Assembly (NCBI RefSeq): GCF_003382285.1
Contig: NZ_QTJR01000003.1
Coordinates: forward strand, 62,001-126,000
DNA: 64,000 bases
Direction: 5' to 3'
Source of the DNA: Lysobacter soli
Lineage (GTDB): Bacteria > Pseudomonadota > Gammaproteobacteria > Xanthomonadales > Xanthomonadaceae
Part shown: positions 16,381 through 25,619 of the stretch, one piece after another
How positions within the stretch are numbered: the stretch's first letter is position 1
Layout: every line of letters starts with the position of its first letter
The notes under the pieces: generated by a model
What the model was told of the DNA's origin: nothing
Database searches by the model: none
Seen by the model: the letters and a program-made list of their open reading frames with translations, nothing else
Position numbers and translations under genes: made by a program

Positions 16381-16797
16381 ATGGACTTCCCCCGCATCCG
16401 CATCGCACTGCTCGCTGGTTCCGTGCTCGCCATCGCCGCCTGCCAGCCGGAGCCGCCACCGGCGGCGGTCAAGACGACGGAGTTGATGGCCGTGGACACG
16501 CCACCGCCGGGGTATCCCGAAGAACTCGCCTGCGACGACATCGGCGGGCAGGTGATCCTGGCGATGACGATCGGCGTGGACGGCAAGCCGAGTTCGGTCG
16601 AGGTCTTTCGCAGCAGCGGCGTGCCGCCGCTGGACCAGGCCGCGAAGGAAGGCGTCCGCACGTGGACGTTCAAGCCGGCGACCCGCGACGGGCAGCCGCA
16701 GTCCTCACGCCTTCAGGTGCCGGTGAACTTCAATCCGCCGGTGGAGCGCCCGCAATCCTGCTTCGTGCTGGACGAGAAGCGCCGGCGCGGCGGCTGA
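16381..16797 (+). CDS. TonB C-terminal-like (energy transducer type) lipoprotein
   Basis: Protein of 138 residues. The signal peptide ends in a lipobox (SVLAIAAC, Cys21). After a short Pro-rich linker the sequence GYPEELACDDIGGQVILAMT, VDGKPSSVEVFRSSGV and LDQAAKEGVRTWTFKPAT is a TonB C-terminal (beta-alpha-beta) fold as found in 'energy transducer TonB' proteins. As it lacks the N-terminal membrane helix and proline rod of TonB, it is unlikely to transduce energy; a periplasmic scaffold role is possible. Two extra cysteines may form a disulphide. Confidence 0.75.
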   Translation: MDFPRIRIALLAGSVLAIAACQPEPPPAAVKTTELMAVDTPPPGYPEELACDDIGGQVILAMTIGVDGKPSSVEVFRSSGVPPLDQAAKEGVRTWTFKPATRDGQPQSSRLQVPVNFNPPVERPQSCFVLDEKRRRGG

Positions 16798-16800
16798 CGG

Positions 16801-17799
16801 TCACGCCAGCCGGTCGAGGACGTCGATCAGTTCCGGGGCCAGCGGGGCATTGAGCAGGTACGGCGTCTTGCCGTCGTCGAGCGCGAATTCCAGCGTCGAG
16901 GCGTGAAGGAACAGGCGCTTCAGGCCGGCCTGCTCGCGCAGGCGCTTGTTGGCGTCCACCTCGCCGTACTTGTCGTCGCCGGCCACCGGATGCCCGATGT
17001 GCTGCGCGTGGACGCGGATCTGGTGCGTGCGGCCGGTCTCGATGCGCACTTCGCAGTAGGACTGCCCGCCCCGGCGTTCGAGCACCTTGAAGTGGCTCAG
17101 CGACGGCTTGCCGGCCGCGTTCACCTGCACATGGCGCTCGCCGCCCTGGCGCAGGCCGATGTGCAGCGGGGCGTCCACGGTCATCACGCCGTCGGGCATG
17201 CGGCCGGTGAGAAGCGCCAGATACCGCTTGGAAATGCCGCCCTCCTCGCGCATCAGGGCCTGCAGCTCGGTGAGCGCCGAACGCTTCTTGGCGACGATGA
17301 GCAGGCCGGAGGTGTCGCGGTCCAGCCGGTGGACGAGCTCCAGCGTCTGCCCAGGTCGCAGCGCGCGCAGCGACTCGATCGCGCCGTGGCTGATGCCGCT
17401 GCCACCGTGGCTGGCGAGGCCAGAGGGCTTGTTCAGCGCGAGCAGGCGGGCGTCTTCGAAGACGATCGCTGCTTCCAGCGCCTCCAGCAGGCCCTTCGGC
17501 GGCGCGGGGCGTTCACCGGCTTCGCCCAGGCGAACCGGCGGGATACGGACTTCGTCGCCGCCCTCGAGCTTGCGCTCTGCCTTGGCGCGGCCGCCGTTCA
17601 CCCGGACCTGCCCGGAGCGCACGATCTTGTAGACCAGCGAGCGCGGGGCGCCCTTCAGCTGGCCCAGCAGGAAGTTGTCCAGGCGCTGCCCGGCGCGGTC
17701 GTCGGGCACTCGGATGGTGCGGACCTGGCCGGACTCGTTTGCCGGACGCGGCGTGGAGCCGGTCCTGCCCGGCCTGTCGTTGGGGTCTGAATGGGTCAT
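16801..17799 (-). CDS. rluC: 23S rRNA pseudouridine synthase RluC
   Basis: Protein of 332 residues from ATG 17799. N-terminal S4 RNA-binding domain about 35-95 (AGQRLDNFLLGQLKGAPRSL, GQVRVNGGRAKAERKL), then the RluA-family catalytic domain with the aspartate motif LVHRLDRDTSGLLIVAKK and the RTHQIRVHAQHIGHPVAGD motif. RluC modifies U955, U2504 and U2580 of 23S rRNA in E. coli. It is divergent from rne, the same neighbourhood as in enterobacteria, which supports RluC over RluD. The stop is 3 nt from the convergent lipoprotein stop. Confidence 0.95.
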   Translation of the reverse strand: MTHSDPNDRPGRTGSTPRPANESGQVRTIRVPDDRAGQRLDNFLLGQLKGAPRSLVYKIVRSGQVRVNGGRAKAERKLEGGDEVRIPPVRLGEAGERPAPPKGLLEALEAAIVFEDARLLALNKPSGLASHGGSGISHGAIESLRALRPGQTLELVHRLDRDTSGLLIVAKKRSALTELQALMREEGGISKRYLALLTGRMPDGVMTVDAPLHIGLRQGGERHVQVNAAGKPSLSHFKVLERRGGQSYCEVRIETGRTHQIRVHAQHIGHPVAGDDKYGEVDANKRLREQAGLKRLFLHASTLEFALDDGKTPYLLNAPLAPELIDVLDRLA

Positions 17800-18242
17800 C
17801 CGAAGGGGGTTATCTGTTACACTCGCGACGCGAGATAAGGTTTTGATTTCGCAGGAAGTTACTTCACAAAGGCCGAAAGCCCTTTCCTGCGATTCCGGTC
17901 CGCGCCTAACCACTGCCCCCGGGGCAGCCATGTTAGCAGCGATGGCCCGGCGGAACCCGACATTGCCGGCGCGGGTCAAACCGCCCGTGATGAACACGTC
18001 CCGCGCGGCGTTCGCGCCGCCGGTCCCTAAGCTGTCTTGAAAGAAACAATTAAGCGCTCCCGCGGCGTGCCGTGGTGTCGTAGCGCTGGAAAACTTGAGG
18101 CCGCAGCGCCAGGCCCCGCCCAACGGCGACCGGCGCGCGGCTTGCGGTATCCAGAGGCGAAACGCCCCACGGCGTTCCGCGGCTGCAGGACGCGCATGCG
18201 TCCCGCGCCGACCACGCGCAGGAGCGCGCGAGGAACGCACCA
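17800..18242 (+). promoter_or_regulatory. rluC-rne divergent region and long rne 5' leader
   Basis: A 443-bp gap between the divergent starts. In E. coli the rne leader is about 360 nt and folds into hairpins through which RNase E degrades its own mRNA; the equal spacing suggests the same autoregulation here, although the sequence is not alignable by eye. The region holds GC-rich inverted segments. No additional gene was found. Confidence 0.45.
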
Positions 18243-21200
18243 ATGAAGCGAATGCTCATCAACGCGACGCAGGCGGAAGAACTGCGCGTCGCCATCGTCG
18301 ACGGCCAGACCCTGTACGACATCGACATCGAACAGCCGGCCAAGGAACAGAAGAAGTCCAACATCTACAAGGGCCGCATCACCCGGCTCGAACCCTCCCT
18401 CGAAGCGGCCTTCGTCGAATACGGCGCCGAGCGCCACGGCTTCCTGCCGCTGAAGGAAATCTCCCGCGATTACTTCCAGGCCGGCGTCGACCACAACAAG
18501 GCCGGCCTGCGCGAACTGCTGCGCGAAGGCCAGGAAATCGTCGTCCAGGTCGACAAGGAAGAGCGCGGCAACAAGGGCGCGGCGCTGACCACGTTCATCT
18601 CGCTGGCCGGCCGCTACATGGTGCTGATGCCGAATTCGCCCACCGCGGGCGGCGTGTCGCGCCGCATCGAGGGCGAGGATCGCGCCGAGCTCAAGCGCGC
18701 GATGGATGCGCTGAACATCCCCGACGACATGGGCGTGATCATCCGCACCGCCGGCGTCGGTCGCGATGCCGAAGAGCTCCAGTGGGACCTCGACTACCTG
18801 CTGCAGGTGTGGAAGTCCGTCGCCGAGGCCGCGCTGAGCAAGCCCGGCCCGTTCCTGATCTACCAGGAATCGCGCCTGATCATCCGCGCCCTGCGCGACT
18901 ACATGCGCCCGGACATCGGCGAGATCCTCGTCGACACGCCCGAGATGTACGCCGAGGCGCGCGATTTCGTCGAGCAGGTGATGCCGCACAACCTGCGCAA
19001 GCTCAAGCACTACACCGACGACACGCCGCTGTTCAACCGCTTCCAGATCGAATCGCAGATCGAGAACGCCTACGAGCGTGAAGTCCGCCTGCCGTCCGGC
19101 GGCGCGCTGGTCATCGACCAGACCGAGGCGCTCACCGCGATCGACGTGAACTCCGCGCGCGCCACCAAGGGCGGCGACATCGAAGAGACCGCCTTCAACA
19201 CCAACCTGGAGGCGGCCGAGGAAGTCGCGCGCCAGATGCGCCTGCGCGACCTGGGCGGCCTTGTGGTGATCGACTTCATCGACATGTCGTCCAACAAGCA
19301 CCAGCGCGAGGTCGAGAACCGCCTGGCGCACGCACTCAAGCAGGACCGCGCGCGCGTCCAGATCGGCCGCATCTCGCGCTTCGGCCTGCTCGAACTGAGC
19401 CGCCAGCGCCTGCGCCCGAGCCTGGGCGAATCCAGCCAGCTGGTGTGCCCGCGCTGCGAAGGCCATGGCCGCATGCGCAGCGTTGAATCCCTGTCGCTAT
19501 CGATCCTGCGCCTGGCCGAAGAGCACGCGATGAAGGAAAACACCGGCCAGGTGTTGGTGCAAGCGCCGACCGAGATCGCCAATTACCTCCTGAACGAGAA
19601 GCGCCGCGCGCTCAGCGAGATCGAGAAGCGCCACGACGCGCCGATCGTCATCGTCGCCGACGAGCAGCTGCACACGCCGCATTACGAAGTCACGCGCATC
19701 CGCGAGAACGAGCTGGGCGAAGAGTCGAACAAGCCGAGCTACCAGCGCGGCACGCCGCGCAAGCTGCCGACGCACTCGCTGACCAAGGCGCACCTGAACA
19801 TCCCGGCCGCGCCGGCGGTGACCAACGTCAAGCCGGCCCAGCCCGCTCCGCTGCGCGAGCCGCGCGAGCAGCAGGTCGCCGCGCCGGCGCCCGCCCCGGT
19901 TCCGGCACCGGTCGCCGCGCCGACGCATTCGATCGGCGTGGTCGAGCGCATCCTGCGTTTCTTCCGCGGTACGAGTTCGCCCATCGCGGTGGAACCGACC
20001 CCGGCCGCGCGTCCGCAGGACAATCGTGGCGGTCGCAACGAACGCGGCGATCGCAACGACAAGCGTCGCGACGGCCGCAACGGCAAGCAGGGCCGCGATG
20101 GCCGCCGCGACGATCAACCGCGTCGCGAGGAGAATCGCCGTGATGAGCCGCGTCGCGACGAACGACGCGACGAGCAGCGCCGCGAGAAGCAGCCGCAACA
20201 GGCCCAGCAACAGAAGCAGCCGAAGCAGCAGCAACAGCAGCCCAAGCAACAGCAGCAACAGCAGAAGCAGCCTAAGCAGCAGCAGTCGCAGCAGCAGGCT
20301 CAGGCGCAGCAGTCGCAGATCGAAGAGCGCGTCCAGCAGCCTGCCGCCGAGGCCCGTCCGCCGCGCAACGAAAACCGTCCCGCTCCGGTGAAGGCCGAAG
20401 TGAAGCCGGACGTCGTCAAGGCCGAAACGCCGGCCACGACGGCAGCGGACGTGGCGCTGGTCGCACCGGCCGTCGTCGCGGCCGCGGTGACTGCCTCGGA
20501 GACCACCGAAGCCGCAACGCCTGCCGTCGTGCAGACGGGTGAAACCGTCGCCCATGCCGATGCCGCCCAGGGCGAAGGCGCTGGCGAAGGCGGCAGCCGT
20601 CGCCGTCGCGGCCGTCGCGGTGGCCGTCGTCGTCGTCGTGGCGGTGGCGACGCCGCTGCAGGCACCGACGAGGCGCAGCTGCACGACGAGCATGACGACG
20701 CTTCGCTCCTCGACGACGAGGACGACGCGCACGAAGCGAATGCGGCTGATGGCACCGCCCCGGCCCCGGCCGCGCAGCGTTCGCAGCCCGAGTTCGATTT
20801 CGACGACGAACCCGCGACTCCGTCGCCGGCCGCGCCGTCGAACGTGACGCACACGCCGGCGACCCCGGCTCCGGTGGCGACGCCGGCGCAGGCCGCCGTG
20901 GCGACCGTTGCTGCCGTTGCGGTGGCGACGGGCGAAACCGCTGCGCCGAAGGCCGATCAGCCGCAGGTCGCCGCAACCTCGGAACCGCAGGCCCCGGCCG
21001 AACCGGCCGTGGTCGTCGAGCAGCCGGTCGTGGCGCCCGAACCCGTTCCGGAACCGGAAAAGGTCGAAGAGCCGGCCGTGATCGATCCGGCGCCGATCGC
21101 GCCGGCCGAAGACGCGCGTCCGGAAAAGCAGGCCGAGGCGGAAATCACCGACTCGCGTCCGCAGGCTTCGACGCCGTCCGCTGCGCCGCTCGCCAATGGC

Positions 21201-21455
21201 GACGTCCCGCGCACCGCCGGCCTGTTCGATTCGCTGCCGCACGACACTCGCGCGCCGGCCGCCGAAACCGCGCCGGTCCCGGCGCCGGTGGAAGCGTCTG
21301 TCGCTGGCGAGTCGCAGGCTGACGAAGCCGCGCCGGACACCGTTGCCGCGGACGCCGACGAGGCAGCGCCCTCCCCGGCCGAAGCCGCCGCCGAACACGT
21401 CCACGCAGCCGCGCAGGGCGAAAGCGAGCGCAAGCAGGAATCCGGGCACGTCTGA
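18243..21455 (+). CDS. rne: ribonuclease E
   Basis: Protein of 1070 residues. Catalytic half 1-510: S1 domain about 38-118 ([20 protein letters not shown]), 5'-sensor and RNase H-like parts, and the DNase I-like domain with metal-binding Asp301 ([11 protein letters not shown]) and Asp344 (VVIDFIDM). The zinc-link CPRCEGHGR (Cys402, Cys405) joins two protomers into dimers within the tetramer. The C-terminal half is disordered scaffold: an Arg/Asp-rich block (about 595-645), a Gln-rich tract (about 652-692), an Arg-rich RNA-binding block (about 783-802) and Ala/Pro/Glu-rich linkers. It is the endonuclease of rRNA/tRNA maturation and mRNA decay and scaffold of the degradosome. Confidence 0.98.
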   Translation: MKRMLINATQAEELRVAIVDGQTLYDIDIEQPAKEQKKSNIYKGRITRLEPSLEAAFVEYGAERHGFLPLKEISRDYFQAGVDHNKAGLRELLREGQEIVVQVDKEERGNKGAALTTFISLAGRYMVLMPNSPTAGGVSRRIEGEDRAELKRAMDALNIPDDMGVIIRTAGVGRDAEELQWDLDYLLQVWKSVAEAALSKPGPFLIYQESRLIIRALRDYMRPDIGEILVDTPEMYAEARDFVEQVMPHNLRKLKHYTDDTPLFNRFQIESQIENAYEREVRLPSGGALVIDQTEALTAIDVNSARATKGGDIEETAFNTNLEAAEEVARQMRLRDLGGLVVIDFIDMSSNKHQREVENRLAHALKQDRARVQIGRISRFGLLELSRQRLRPSLGESSQLVCPRCEGHGRMRSVESLSLSILRLAEEHAMKENTGQVLVQAPTEIANYLLNEKRRALSEIEKRHDAPIVIVADEQLHTPHYEVTRIRENELGEESNKPSYQRGTPRKLPTHSLTKAHLNIPAAPAVTNVKPAQPAPLREPREQQVAAPAPAPVPAPVAAPTHSIGVVERILRFFRGTSSPIAVEPTPAARPQDNRGGRNERGDRNDKRRDGRNGKQGRDGRRDDQPRREENRRDEPRRDERRDEQRREKQPQQAQQQKQPKQQQQQPKQQQQQQKQPKQQQSQQQAQAQQSQIEERVQQPAAEARPPRNENRPAPVKAEVKPDVVKAETPATTAADVALVAPAVVAAAVTASETTEAATPAVVQTGETVAHADAAQGEGAGEGGSRRRRGRRGGRRRRRGGGDAAAGTDEAQLHDEHDDASLLDDEDDAHEANAADGTAPAPAAQRSQPEFDFDDEPATPSPAAPSNVTHTPATPAPVATPAQAAVATVAAVAVATGETAAPKADQPQVAATSEPQAPAEPAVVVEQPVVAPEPVPEPEKVEEPAVIDPAPIAPAEDARPEKQAEAEITDSRPQASTPSAAPLANGDVPRTAGLFDSLPHDTRAPAAETAPVPAPVEASVAGESQADEAAPDTVAADADEAAPSPAEAAAEHVHAAAQGESERKQESGHV

Positions 21456-21483
21456 TCGCCCGTTCCATTTCCTGGTAATAAAA

Positions 21484-21509
21484 AACCGGCTGCCTTCGGG
21501 CAGCCGGTT
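21484..21509 (+). terminator. rho-independent terminator of rne
   Basis: Stem AACCGGCTGCC / GGCAGCCGGTT with a stable TTCG tetraloop, followed by TTGTTTT, 28 nt after the rne stop. The A-run on the left lets it also act on the leftward regulator transcript. Confidence 0.92.
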
Positions 21510-21535
21510 TTGTTTTGGGCGCGACGGAAATTTGC

Positions 21536-21560
21536 GGATCCTCACCTTCGCGGGGATGAC
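21536..21560. repeat. single REP-like palindromic element
   Basis: GGATCCTCACCTTCGCGGGG followed by ATGAC is one degenerate half of the repeat also found at 30964-31063. Its reverse complement starts GTCATCCCCGCGAAGG, the core seen in many Xanthomonadaceae intergenic regions. Confidence 0.7.
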
Positions 21561-21572
21561 AGCAGGAGCCGA

Positions 21573-22220
21573 TCAGATCGCCCGCGTCGGATCCATGATC
21601 CCGTAGCGGCTCGCAAGACGCGCCAGCGCAATGCTGTCGCCGATGTCGAGCTTCTCGAACAACCGCGCCTTGTGCGTGTTGACCGTCTTCGCGCTCAGGC
21701 TCAAACGCTTGGCGATGACGTCCTGCCGCAGGCCCTGGATCAGCATCAGCGCGATTTCCATCTCGCGCGGCGACAGGCTGTCGAACGGCGACGCGCCGCC
21801 GTCGATGCCGGCCAGCGCGAGGTTCTGCGCGATGCCGTTGGCAAGGAAGCGCTTGCCGCGCGCGACTTCGCGGATTGCACGGAGCAGTTCCGCGGCATCG
21901 CCGCCCTTGCCGACGTAGCCCGATGCGCCGGCTTCCAGCAGGCGCTTGGGCATCGGCCCGTCCTGCAGCACCGACACGATGATCACGCGCGCGGCCTGTT
22001 CGCTCTTGACGATGCGCTCGGTGACTTCCAGGCCGCTCAGGCCCGGCAGGTGCAGGTCGCACAGCACCACGTCCGGCTTGAGCTTGCGGATCAGCGGCAA
22101 CGCTTCCTCGCCGCTTTCCGCGTCGCCGACGACCTCGATGTCGTTCTCGCCCGACAGGATCAGGTTGAGCCCCGTCCTCACGAGCGCGTGGTCGTCGATG
22201 ATGAAAACCCGGATTTCCAT
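21573..22220 (-). CDS. LuxR-type response regulator, GacA/UvrY-like
   Basis: Protein of 215 residues from ATG 22220 (GGAGAG upstream); the longer open frame is not coding. The receiver has phosphoacceptor Asp55 in VVLCDLHLPGLSG. The C-terminal NarL/LuxR HTH contains SLSPREMEIALMLIQG and LSLSAKTVNTHKARLFEKLD. Length and the opening MEIRVFIIDDHALVRTGL match the GacA/UvrY group, which together with BarA/GacS controls Csr/Rsm small RNAs. The cognate hybrid kinase is not in the window. It is divergent from a lipoprotein peptidase gene. Confidence 0.85.
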   Translation of the reverse strand: MEIRVFIIDDHALVRTGLNLILSGENDIEVVGDAESGEEALPLIRKLKPDVVLCDLHLPGLSGLEVTERIVKSEQAARVIIVSVLQDGPMPKRLLEAGASGYVGKGGDAAELLRAIREVARGKRFLANGIAQNLALAGIDGGASPFDSLSPREMEIALMLIQGLRQDVIAKRLSLSAKTVNTHKARLFEKLDIGDSIALARLASRYGIMDPTRAI

Positions 22221-22333
22221 TCCACTCTCCGTTGGTGTGCGTGTGCCCGCTGCGCGTGGATGGCCCTTCCGGCCCATTCCATGTCCCCTGCTGTGGGGCA
22301 CACTGAACCGGATTCTAACGGGGACCCCCACCA

Positions 22334-23266
22334 ATGCACCGACTGTTAGTTGCGACGCTTCCGATCCTTTTTCTCAGTGCCTGTGCCTCGCCGGCACCCG
22401 TTACCCAGACCACGCCCAGCACGGCGAGCGTCGAGCAACCGGCTGCGACGCAGTGGTTGTCCGACGTCCGCACCATCAGCGACGCCGGCGAAAACGCGCA
22501 GCGCCGTGAAGCGATCGCCGCCCGCCTCGACGCGCTCGGCGTGAACTGGCGCAAGGCGCCTTTCGAAGCCAGCGGGAAGGCCGGCGAAAACCTCATCGCC
22601 GAGGTTTCCGGCGCCGCCGATGCCCCGCTGCTGCTGATCGGCGCGCATTCCGACCGCGTCGCCGTCGGCCACGGCGCGACCGACAACGCCTCCGGCAGTG
22701 CTTCGGTGCTCGCGCTGGCCGAGCGTTTCCAGCGCCAGCCGCTGAAGCACCATCGCGTCGCCATCGCCTTCTGGGACCTGGAAGAAGAAGGCCTGCTCGG
22801 CTCCAAGGCCTTCGTGGCCGATGGCTCGACGAAGCCCGCGCTGTACGTGAACTTCGACGTGTTCGGCTGGGGCGACACGCTGTGGATGATGGCGCCGGGG
22901 CAGGCTCAGGCCGCGCTGGTGGATAGCAGCCGCACCGCCACGCAGGCGCTGCAGCTCGGCTTCTCGCCGGGCGAGCAGTATCCGCCCACCGATCACCTGC
23001 CCTTCCTGCGCGCCGGCTGGCCGGCGGTGTCGTATTCGCTGGTGGGCGCGGACGAGATCACGCAGGTACTCGCCGCCTATGCCGGCAAGAAGCCGCACAC
23101 GCCGGCGAAGGTGATGCGAGTGATCCACACCGACCAGGACGTGATCGGCCAGATCGACGCCGCAGCCGCCGTGCGCGGCGTCGACGCGGTCGAGCGTGCG
23201 CTGCGCGACTGGGATGCGAAGGGTGTCACGGCGTCGCCCACTACGACGTCCGAAAGCAGCCGGTAA
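22334..23266 (+). CDS. M28 family zinc aminopeptidase-like lipoprotein
   Basis: Protein of 310 residues with a lipobox (PILFLSAC, Cys17) and an M28 (aminopeptidase S/Y-like) catalytic domain. Metal-ligand motifs are visible in order: GAHSDRV (His and Asp), GATDNASGSASV (bridging Asp), WDLEEEGLLGSKAF (Glu-Glu with the catalytic base) and NFDVFGWGD, followed by a TDHLPFLRAG histidine. Expected role: hydrolysis of peptides at the outer membrane or periplasm. It stands alone with a promoter-like element in front (TTCTAACG). Confidence 0.88.
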   Translation: MHRLLVATLPILFLSACASPAPVTQTTPSTASVEQPAATQWLSDVRTISDAGENAQRREAIAARLDALGVNWRKAPFEASGKAGENLIAEVSGAADAPLLLIGAHSDRVAVGHGATDNASGSASVLALAERFQRQPLKHHRVAIAFWDLEEEGLLGSKAFVADGSTKPALYVNFDVFGWGDTLWMMAPGQAQAALVDSSRTATQALQLGFSPGEQYPPTDHLPFLRAGWPAVSYSLVGADEITQVLAAYAGKKPHTPAKVMRVIHTDQDVIGQIDAAAAVRGVDAVERALRDWDAKGVTASPTTTSESSR

Positions 23267-23320
23267 GGATCGCACCTCGCTGCGACCATCGGCTTCCCAC
23301 ATCGACCGTCGAGGTTCCCC

Positions 23321-24130
23321 ATGCACGCCAGCAACGCCGAACACGCCGCCCGTTTCCGCAACCTGCACACGCGCGGCGTGCTGCGCCTGGCCAATGCATG
23401 GGACGCCGGCAGCGCCCGCCTGATCGAAAGCCTCGGTGCGCCCGCCATCGCCACGACCAGCGCGGGCGTGGCATGGGCGCGCGGTTACGTGGACGGCGAC
23501 GTGCTGCCGATCGAGCGCCTGCTCGACACGGCAAGGGAGATCGCACGCGTCATCCGCGTGCCGCTGTCCGTCGACATGGAAGGCGGTTATTCCGACGATC
23601 CGTCCGTCGTCGCCACGAACGTGGTGCGCGCGGCCGACACCGGCGCGGTCGGCATCAACATCGAGGACGGCAGCGGTTCGCCCGATGCGTTGTGCGCGAA
23701 GCTCTCGCGCATCCGCGACGCGCTCGCCGCGCGCGGACTCGACGTCTACGTCAACGCCCGCACCGACGTGTATCTGCGCGGCCTGGCGCCGCCGGACGCG
23801 CGCGTGGGATTGGTGCTCGAACGCGCCGCACGCTATCGCGAGGCGGGCGCCGACGGCCTGTTCGTTCCCGGTCTGATCGAAGCGGGCGCGATCGGCGACA
23901 TCGCCTCCGCCGCGGGATTGCCGCTCAACGTGATGCTGCGTCCGGGATTGCCCGCGCTCGAGGAACTGGACGCCCTCGGCGTGCGCCGCCTCAGCGCGGG
24001 CTCGGATTTGGCCGAAGCGGTGTTCGCGCACGTGGGCACGCTGGCCAGCGCGTTCCTTCAGGACGGCCGCGCCGCGCCCGGCGAGCGCATGGCCTACGGC
24101 GCGGTCAATGCGTTGTTCGCCGATCGCTGA
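23321..24130 (+). CDS. isocitrate lyase/PEP mutase family enzyme
   Basis: Protein of 269 residues from ATG 23321. ICL/PEPM signature motifs: LRLANAWDAGSARLIE, ATTSAGVAWARGYVDGD, PLSVDMEGGYSDDP and GVGINIEDG-like (VGINIEDGSG), then VYVNARTDVYL. The family key loop KKCGH/Cys of true isocitrate lyases is absent, so this is an oxaloacetate-decarboxylase or carboxy-PEP-mutase-like member acting on C-C bonds of small alpha-hydroxy or keto acids. Substrate unknown. It is preceded by an unrelated peptidase 54 nt upstream and may share its transcript. Confidence 0.85.
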   Translation: MHASNAEHAARFRNLHTRGVLRLANAWDAGSARLIESLGAPAIATTSAGVAWARGYVDGDVLPIERLLDTAREIARVIRVPLSVDMEGGYSDDPSVVATNVVRAADTGAVGINIEDGSGSPDALCAKLSRIRDALAARGLDVYVNARTDVYLRGLAPPDARVGLVLERAARYREAGADGLFVPGLIEAGAIGDIASAAGLPLNVMLRPGLPALEELDALGVRRLSAGSDLAEAVFAHVGTLASAFLQDGRAAPGERMAYGAVNALFADR

Positions 24131-24297
24131 GACGCATTGATCGGCCACCGGTCCGACAAGGCGACGGCGGCCGGTTGTTTCACGGTTTGGTTGCGCCTCA
24201 ACAAACAGCCGCAACCTTTTGATTCTGCAGCGTCGCAGCCGGTGATACACCGCCGCGCTTAGATCGGCCAAAGCCCGGGCTTGCCCGCGGCCGTGAA

Positions 24298-24315
24298 GGT
24301 AAATAGATTTTTACC
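24298..24315 (+). promoter_or_regulatory. candidate LexA2 operator (GGTAAA-N6-TTTACC)
   Basis: A perfect 6-bp-arm palindrome GGTAAA-TAGATT-TTTACC located 18 bp before the lexA2 start, in the only AT-rich part of the upstream region. A LexA repressor normally controls its own operon, so this is the obvious autoregulatory site. It differs from the enterobacterial CTGT-N8-ACAG box. Confidence 0.65.
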
Positions 24316-24333
24316 TCGACCAGGGCTGTATAG

Positions 24334-24954
24334 ATGTCCGACCTCACCGCTCGCCAGGCGCAGATCCTCGCCTTCATCCAGGATCACACCCACGCCGAGG
24401 GCCTGCCTCCGACGCTGCAGCAGATCGCCGATGCGTTCGGCTTCCGGCAGGCGTGCGCGGCGCACAAGCACGTCCGGCGGCTCGAACAGGCCGGGCACCT
24501 GCTGGTGCGTCCGAACCAGGCGCGCGGGATCCGGCTCGCCACATCCAGGCCCAAGCCGCAGCGCGACGACGACCGGCTCACCCTCGCCGTCCTCGGCCGC
24601 GTCGCCGCGGGCGCGCCGATCGGTGCCGATGCGCATGTCGAACGCGAACTCCGCATCGATCGCGCGCTGTTCTCCACCGAGCCGGACTACCTGCTGCGCG
24701 TGCAGGGCGATTCGATGCGCGAGGAAGGCATCTTCGATGGCGATCTGGTCGCGGTGAAACGCACGAGCGATGCGCGCGACGGACAGATCGTGATCGCGCG
24801 CATCGACGAGGAAATCACCATCAAGCGCCTGGAGCGCAACGCGCGCGGCATCCGTTTGTTGCCGCGCAATCCCGACTACCCGCCCATCGACGTGCCAGCC
24901 GGCAGCGATTTCGCGATCGAAGGGCTCTACTGCGGCCTGGTGCGCACCGACTGA
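24334..24954 (+). CDS. lexA: LexA2-type SOS repressor
   Basis: Protein of 206 residues. N-terminal winged HTH (RQAQILAFIQDHTHAEGLPP, LQQIADAFGFRQ) and C-terminal S24 domain. Self-cleavage site Ala92-Gly93 in GRVAAGAPIG; catalytic Ser127 (GDSM) and Lys164, with the exact 37-residue spacing of E. coli Ser119/Lys156. The recognition segment FRQACAAHKHVRRLE differs from canonical LexA (usually S-N-A-A-E-x-H-L), consistent with a second LexA that binds another operator. Its stop overlaps imuA by 1 nt, making it the head of the mutagenesis cassette. Confidence 0.93.
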   Translation: MSDLTARQAQILAFIQDHTHAEGLPPTLQQIADAFGFRQACAAHKHVRRLEQAGHLLVRPNQARGIRLATSRPKPQRDDDRLTLAVLGRVAAGAPIGADAHVERELRIDRALFSTEPDYLLRVQGDSMREEGIFDGDLVAVKRTSDARDGQIVIARIDEEITIKRLERNARGIRLLPRNPDYPPIDVPAGSDFAIEGLYCGLVRTD

Positions 24955-25610
24955 TGGGCGCGCAGGTTGTCCCGCTCGAATCGTTGCTGTCCGCGCGCAC
25001 CGTCTGGCGCGCGGGGCGACAGGCCGCGCCTGCGCCGCTGGGCGAATCGACGGGTTTTGCCGCACTCGACGCCCTGCTGCCGCACGGCGGATGGCCGCAG
25101 GGCGCGCTGAGCGAGTTGCTGATTCCGGTGGAAGGCGTGGGCGAACTGACGCTGCTGATGCCGACGATCGCGCGGATGACGCAGACCGGCCGCCTCGTCG
25201 CGCTGATCGCGCCGCCGTTCTGTCCGTATGCGCCGGCGTGGCAACGCGCGGGCGTGGATCTTCGCTATCTGGAAATCGTCGATACGAACGCACAGGCCGG
25301 CTCCAAAGGCCCGCTCTCGAAAAGCGCGCTGTGGGCCTTCGAGCAATGCCTGCGCAGCGCCGCGTTTTCGGCCGTGCTGGGCTGGCCTTCCAATGCCGAT
25401 GGTCCGGCGTTGCGTCGATTGCAGGTGGCCGCCGATACCGGCGAATGCCTCGGCTTCGCCGTGCGCGACAGCAAACACGCCGACAACCCCTCGCCCGCCG
25501 CGCTGCGCATCGAGCGCGTCGAAAACGACTGGCGCATCCGCAAATGCCGCGGCGGCCAGGTTCCCTCGCAAGGATTCGCGCCACCGCTGCACGCCGGCTT
25601 GCCCGGCTGA
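24954..25610 (+). CDS. imuA: ImuA, RecA-like mutagenesis accessory protein
   Basis: Protein of 218 residues starting at ATG 24954, overlapping the lexA2 stop (TGATG). It has the RecA/SulA-like fold signature TGFAALDALLPHGGWPQGAL, SELLIPVEGVGELTLLMPTI and IAPPFCPYAPAWQRAGVDL found in ImuA proteins. The Walker A lysine and nucleotide loop of RecA are not kept (EGVGELTL). ImuA works with ImuB and DnaE2 in damage-induced translesion synthesis; position between lexA2 and imuB confirms it. Confidence 0.93.
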   Translation: MGAQVVPLESLLSARTVWRAGRQAAPAPLGESTGFAALDALLPHGGWPQGALSELLIPVEGVGELTLLMPTIARMTQTGRLVALIAPPFCPYAPAWQRAGVDLRYLEIVDTNAQAGSKGPLSKSALWAFEQCLRSAAFSAVLGWPSNADGPALRRLQVAADTGECLGFAVRDSKHADNPSPAALRIERVENDWRIRKCRGGQVPSQGFAPPLHAGLPG

Positions 25611-25619
25611 GGTCCTGCC

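Noticed and set aside
20197-20320. CAG/CAA-rich tract considered as a CRISPR or microsatellite locus
   Set aside because: No spacer-repeat structure; it encodes the Gln-rich linker of RNase E in frame.
19497-21545. 682-residue minus-strand frame opposite rne
   Set aside because: Arg/Gly/Leu low-complexity shadow of the RNase E C-terminal codons; no ribosome site and no recognisable domain.
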